Program-made: the position numbers and the translations under genes
The notes under the pieces: generated by a model
Seen by the model: only the letters and a program-made list of their open reading frames with translations
Database searches by the model: none
What the model was told of the DNA's origin: nothing
Assembly (NCBI RefSeq): GCF_000276665.1
Contig: NW_004955425.1
Location: forward strand, 21,792,421 to 21,856,420
Direction: 5' to 3'
Source: Chinchilla lanigera
Taxonomy: Eukaryota > Chordata > Mammalia > Rodentia > Chinchillidae
DNA length: 64,000 bases
Part shown: piece by piece, positions 59,157-64,000 of the stretch
Position numbering within the stretch: the stretch's first letter is position 1
Layout of the letters: every line of letters starts with the position of its first letter

Positions 59157-59492
59157 ACAGGTAGGTCATTAAATAAGGAATATCTGTACTTTGACAGACA
59201 ACAGGAAACCAGTATGATGTTCCCAACAATAAGTGATATATTTAGAACTATCTTAGATGTAGGATTCTGAGAACTTCTCTGGTATAACAAGATCAAAACT
59301 TGTTCTTCCTTTTGTTATAATTACCTCTGAATTAAAAACACGTTTAAAAGTGTAAGAGTAGCCCTTACAAGGATGGAATAGAAGTTTAATAATTCTTCAA
59401 GCCAAAATTTTAACTTCTAAAGGAGTTATGATAAAAGTCTTTCTCAATGAACTGAAACTGTATCTTTTATTCACAGTGTAAAAGAAGGAGAA

Positions 59493-59672
59493 ATGGGCCA
59501 GGCACGGTGGTGCATGCCTATAACCCCAGCACTTCAGAGGCTGAGGAAGGAGGATCACTGTGAGTTCGAAGCCTGCCTAGGCTACAAAATGAGTTCAAGA
59601 ACAAACAAACAAACAAAAACAATAGGCTGAACAAAATAGTAAAACCCTGTCTCAAAAAGGAAAAAAAAAAGG
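59493..59672 (+). mobile_element. B1-type SINE
   Basis: gggccaggcacggtggtgcatg to ccctgtctcaaaaagg. Flanking gagaaatgg repeats suggest the target-site duplication. Confidence 0.9.
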
Positions 59673-59679
59673 AGAAATG

Positions 59680-60230
59680 GAAATAGCTTGTATTATGTCA
59701 GGATCCCTCAACAATTACTTGCAATCAACTTGTACTTCACTACCTTCACACATCCAAATGCACAGAACTGAAGCACTAAGGGTGTTCTTCCTTTAAGCTG
59801 TTCTTCAAACTCAGCAGCTGGAACATCTATCAAGTCTCCTGGAGCTACCTGCATTCTTGTCCATCACCCCCAAGTTCTGCCTTGTCATGCTGGGGCTTGG
59901 GATGTGCAAACCCTGTTTTGCCACCTGAAGGGCTGAAGGAAGAAATGTGGTTTTCTTTCTGGGACCCTTGACTTTGCTGTTTGTGCATCATCCCAGACTC
60001 CTCCTCAGCCAGCAGCAGCAGTTCCCTCCCAAGCAATACAATCCAGTTTGAAGTTTTTTCAACACTCACCTCAAGGTACATCTCTCACCCTCTATGGTAA
60101 ACCAGCACTACCACACAAGCGCCCTGTCCCCAGGGATCAGGATCTCTCCACTGAAGGCATGAGGGGCACAACGTTCTTTCCAGCAGAGGGCAGCTCCACA
60201 ATCCTGCCCTCTGTATTCAGACTACAAGAA
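59680..60230. other. Unique sequence before the second retrovirus
   Basis: Short minus-strand open frames at 59845-60081 and 60222-60593 show no domain and are taken as chance. Confidence 0.35.
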
Positions 60231-60670
60231 TTCCAACCTTTTCTCTGCAGGGAGTGACTGAAATTGGAAACTGCCCTCATATTGAGGGGTAGGTGGGACA
60301 AACCCTATCCAAGAACAAAGAGGGCCTGAGGCAAGCCACATGAACAAGCTGCTTCTGTCCAGAGAACACCGAACCCCCAGACAATCCAGGCAATGTGTTG
60401 CTAGGCAAAGGGGGTGTCTCATGACACCAACATGACAAACATATAAATAAACATGCAATGGTGGTTCAGGAAGAGAAGGCTTTCTCTTATCTCTATTTCT
60501 CCATCCTCTTGCTGTCCTTCCCCCAGGGAACTTCAAGAGCCCTGCAGGCTTCGCTGGGACTGGAGTAAGAAGAAGTATTGGGTGAGGGGACACTTCTCAC
60601 TGTGTGCATGAAAGGGGGAGAAGCACACTGATAGTATCAATAATGATCACAGACAAGTATTGAGGTTCCT

Positions 60671-60766
60671 TTTTTTTTTTTTGGTTTTTCTCCGGTACCA
60701 GGAACCGAACTCACGACCTTGCGCTTGCCAGGCAGGCGCTTTGCTGCTGAGCTAAATCCCCAGTCC
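60671..60766 (-). mobile_element. ID/BC1-like SINE (antisense)
   Basis: Reversed ID inserted in the retroviral leader. The sequence cacagacaagtattga is duplicated on both sides. Confidence 0.93.
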
Positions 60767-61759
60767 ACAGACAAGTATTGATATTGAAATCATTAGGTGT
60801 AAAACAAGGGGCAAACAGGTTCTCAGGAACCAGGTGTATATAGAAATGCTCGTTGGATCATTGATTCCTGTGTTTAGTTTCTTTTTGTGGACTTATGGAG
60901 TGTCTTAATGGTTGCAAACTTGTTGAGATGACCACAAAGGGTGTGGTTTGAAGTACTATTTTAAAATCAAGTCCCTAGTGGGAAGAAAAACGGTGGAAAA
61001 ACAGCCACACCAATAACCTTAACGGAGCCACAAGGGACAATTCCTGCCTTCTCAGTTCAGGGAAATTTTGCTGCATCACAGGCTGAAATTTCTACCCTTC
61101 ATAAAATAGAGTCATCCTTTAAGTTAACTACTCAACAACTGGCCTTTGAAAATACAAACAAATGGTGTAAAGAGGCTTTCAGAGCCCATAAAAATGGCTG
61201 AGATGATTCAAATTTGTGCAGATACTGGCCCTTCATATGTACAAGGCAACAACTATCACTCGGGTTACTCATCCACAGCCTAGAAGAAAGAAAAAACAAA
61301 ACAAAGTTACTTGTTTCAGCTGCAGGGGCAAGGGACATTTTGCCTGAGATTGCTCTGCTGCACCTGTAAGGGTAGCACGGCCAGTATCTGTCCCTTCAAC
61401 AAAGGTATCTCCCTTCTGGTATCTGTCCAAAGTGTCGACAAGGGAATTGCTGGGAAAATGAGTGTAAATTCAAAACTGATGTGGAAGGCCCACCTATTCC
61501 AGGAAACTTCCAGTGGGGCTTGCCACAGCCGTGACAAACAGTAGGGGGTGCTACAGCTCAGACAGCTTCCCTGAGACAGTATAGCCCTTCTCAGCATGGC
61601 AGGCTCCTAGTGGTTGAGGGGTAGCATGGTCCTGATTTGTGGTTTGCTGATTTTCATATAAAAAATATTCTCACACTAGACAATTTCAAATAACTAATAC
61701 AACAACCACCAACCTATAAAACTTATGAAAATTCAACATATGGCTTTCACAAGCTGGTA

Positions 61760-62035
61760 ATAGGCTGGCTCCAGCATCTCACTATCTCACTATGGCTCTG
61801 TAGTAAGTCTTGATATCCGGTAGTGCGAATTCTCAAACTCTGTTGTTTTTCAAAATTGTTTAGGGCTATTTGCTTCAAACTCATGATCAATATAACTCTA
61901 TATTTATTCAGGTCTTTTTTGCTTTCTTATGTCAATTTTTTCAGTTTCCAACATGCTGACACTGCACATATTTTATTAGTTGTATATGTAACTGTTGTAT
62001 GTTTTTTTGTGCCATTATAAATCTTTTATAAACTC
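61760..62035 (-). mobile_element. Old antisense LINE-1 ORF2 fragment
   Basis: atccggtagtgcgaattctcaaactctgttg...aaaattgtttagggctatttg and attcaggtcttttttgctttctta are typical of reversed old LINE-1 sequence. It interrupts the second retrovirus. Confidence 0.65.
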
Positions 62036-62571
62036 CTGCAAAAAGAAAAAATGGTGGTAATGACTGCTGTGTCTCCTGGGAAGTAGGGGTGCCAGCCATG
62101 CAGCCTATCCCTGGCAGCAAGGTGGGCACTAACCCCTCCTCTGGTCACTGCCACCAAAGTGTCAGGGCCAAAGGGCAAGGCCAAAGGCAAACAGTTCTTC
62201 CCTCAGTCTGACAAGCCACTGCCAGCAGGGTAGCTCATCCACAGCCTTGAGCTGGCAGGAACCACAGCCGGAGGTAGGAGCATTCATCAAGAGCCCCAGG
62301 ATCCTAATTACAAAATACAGGGGTTTTCTTCTTTTTTTTTTTCTACACTTAAGACTGACAATGGCCCAGTGTATATAAATGCTGCCTTCCAAATGTTTGT
62401 AAAATTTTTCATATTTCCTTCACTATGGAAATTCCTTATATTCCTCAAGGTCTAGAAATTGTTAAACATGCTCACCATATGCTCAAAATTCAATTACAAA
62501 AACAAAAGAAGAATCCTTCCCTACACAATTTACACATCATAAAAGACTACACTTGGTAGTACATACTATTT

Positions 62572-62713
62572 TTTTTTGAGACAGGGTCTTGCTATGTAGT
62601 TCAGGCTGGTCTTGAACTCACTTTGAAGCCCAGGCTGGCCTCGAACTTGCAATGATCCTCCTGCCTCAGCCTCCCAAGTGCTGGAATTACAGGCATGCAC
62701 CACCACGCCTGGC
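62572..62713 (-). mobile_element. B1-type SINE (antisense)
   Basis: tttttttgagacagggtcttgc to attacaggcatgcaccaccacgcc, inserted within integrase sequence. The flanking string atactatt is repeated. Confidence 0.92.
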
Positions 62714-63119
62714 AATATATACTATTAACATTTTAAATCCTACTAGGAATGGAACTACAGTGGCAGAAAGATGATTCAATCAGGTAAAAGGAAAAAAAAG
62801 CTAGGAAGGGTCCTTTGGGAAGATCTTCATACTGGACAATGGAAGGGACCCAGCCCAATACTCATATGGGGTTGAGGGTTATGCTTATGTTTTTGCAGAG
62901 TGTGCTGAATGGCCTGTCTGGGTGTCAGAGCATGCTGTCTGCTGTATTATGGATGTAGGTCCGGAGAAGGAGCTGAATACACCTTTCAAAAAGCTAATGC
63001 TCAGTCCCTGGGACAGTGATGCCCCAGAGACTGCTCCACAGCCGACACGCAAGGATGGGGATAGACCCGACCTGGGGTCAACTGAAGGAATTGACCAGGA
63101 TGCGTAGGAGACAATAACC

Positions 63120-63990
63120 ACAAATGGGAATCACAGGTCTGGAGTATACAGAGATAACTGACCTGAAAGTTGCCAGTATTTTTAAGGCAAAATGAAATAC
63201 AAAAGTAAGTATTAATTATAGATAAAAGATTCTGTTCTTTCTAAATTCTTCTTGTAAGAGATCTCTAATTGACCTACAAAAAAAATCTGAGTAGTCTATT
63301 TCTTTTTTTTTTTTTGTCTTTTTGAGACAGGGTCTCACTATATGGTTCACACTGGCCTTGAGCTCACTTTGTAGCCCAGGCTGGCCTCGAATTCCCAGTG
63401 ATCCTCCTGCCTCAGCCTCCCGAGTGCTGGGATTACAGGTGTGCGCCACAATGCCTGGCTGAGTAATCTATTTCTAATTACAAACTTCTAAAAATTGTAA
63501 AGGGTTATTATAATTTAATTTGGCCAAAAATGTATCTGAGTGAACTCTGGTGTTCTAGGCAAACTGTTTGTCAGTCTGCCTACGTACCTGTTTGTCTGTT
63601 TGCACAATGTGTTAAGCTGTGTACTTGATTGTTTGTCTACTTGTCCAATAAGTTAACAGCTGTTTTTTTGAGCTCAATTTTTTCTTTTTCTTTCACATTT
63701 TTGGATCATTTGTTCATAATTTAATTAGGTTTACATATTTAAAAAGCATGCTTCTTCCTGGGTTGCCAGCTGGTCAAAATGATATCAAATTTGGTTTTCT
63801 CATAGGTCATCAAAAAATTAAGATAATTAAACAAAAATTCCTTAGGCTGGGGAGAGGTTACTGGTCAAGGTTCCCTTTGGTGAATAAAGGAACAGCTGCT
63901 TGGGAAAAATCCCAGCCTCTGTTCATTAAAAGGAAGCCCCAGTCATCTCCCAAAGCCATACAAGAGACACCCCAATAAATGTTATTAAAA
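63120..63990. other. Sequence after the second retrovirus
   Basis: Contains a B1 (63302-63460) and a degenerate tgtttgtctg-rich stretch at about 63555-63660. A 76-codon open frame at 63748-63978 with no known domain ends near aataaatg. It could be the retroviral 3' region, but no env or LTR motif is visible. Confidence 0.35.
63302..63460 (-). mobile_element. B1-type SINE (antisense)
   Basis: tttttttttgtctttttgagacagg to gctgggattacaggtgtgcgcc. The string gagtagtctatttct / gagtaatctatttct brackets it. Confidence 0.93.
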
Positions 63991-64000
63991 TATATTATTA

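Larger units (their letters stand above)
60235..63110 (+). mobile_element. Second endogenous retrovirus of the same family, decayed
   Basis: The leader and gag region (about 60560-61540) aligns by eye with the first copy. Shared strings include cttctca..tgtgca, attaggtgtaaa and aatcaagtccc, and it too has zinc-knuckle sequence (about 61300-61480). The integrase core carries TDNGPVY near 62355, and the integrase C-terminal region lies near 62800-62930. A TATA-like catataaataaac near 60439 suggests an LTR at roughly 60235-60550. An antisense LINE-1 piece, an ID and a B1 interrupt it. RT, env and a 3' LTR are not seen. It is antisense to WHAMM and inactive. Confidence 0.7.

Noticed and set aside
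59845..60081. Minus-strand 78-codon frame as a possible upstream WHAMM exon
   Set aside because: No similarity to the WHAMM/JMY N-terminal region and no splice sites in the needed phase 0.
1..64000. CRISPR arrays, operons or bacterial features
   Set aside because: The sequence is rodent nuclear DNA. The regular repeats present are SINEs, tandem repeats and simple repeats.

Overview
The window is mammalian nuclear DNA from a rodent. Three things show this: dozens of B1-type SINEs that carry an internally duplicated 'gttcaaggccagcctg' segment, many ID/BC1-like tRNA-derived SINEs, and several LINE-1 fragments. The ID and B1 sequences do not look like those of mouse or rat, so a non-murid rodent is likely, but I cannot name the species. 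There is one 100-N assembly gap at 20087-20186.

The only functional gene I can support is WHAMM on the minus strand. WHAMM is a WASP-family activator of the Arp2/3 complex that acts at ER-Golgi membranes and along microtubules. Eight consecutive coding exons lie between 54080 and 16999, all with correct splice sites and matching phases. They encode about 589 residues: the microtubule-binding coiled coil, the polyproline segment, two WH2 motifs and the central-acidic tail. The first roughly 220 residues, probably exons 1-2, lie beyond the right edge. One 87-bp exon at 32067-32153 was found from its splice sites and predicted protein alone. The introns are swollen by repeats.

Region by region. 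1-5.3 kb is a CpG-rich block broken by a 3.3-kb LINE-1 and a B1. 5.3-13.6 kb is mostly unique sequence holding a broken SYCP3/XLR-like retrocopy and candidate polyadenylation signals on both strands. 13.6-17.0 kb is the probable WHAMM 3' UTR. 17.0-54.1 kb is WHAMM exons 10 to 3 with their introns. 54.1-64 kb is probably the next upstream intron.

Two related, decayed betaretrovirus-like endogenous retroviruses (49.8-53.6 kb and about 60.2-63.1 kb) sit antisense to WHAMM. Two arrangements stand out. Inside the first retrovirus is a PIGK retrocopy whose two halves are in circularly permuted order, as expected if a circular RNA (or DNA) had been copied. At 30082-31373 there is a 1.29-kb SVA-like composite retroposon: GC-rich tandem repeats, then a unique body, then an A-rich LINE-1-like tail, with a 10-bp target-site duplication. 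It is inserted into an older LINE-1.
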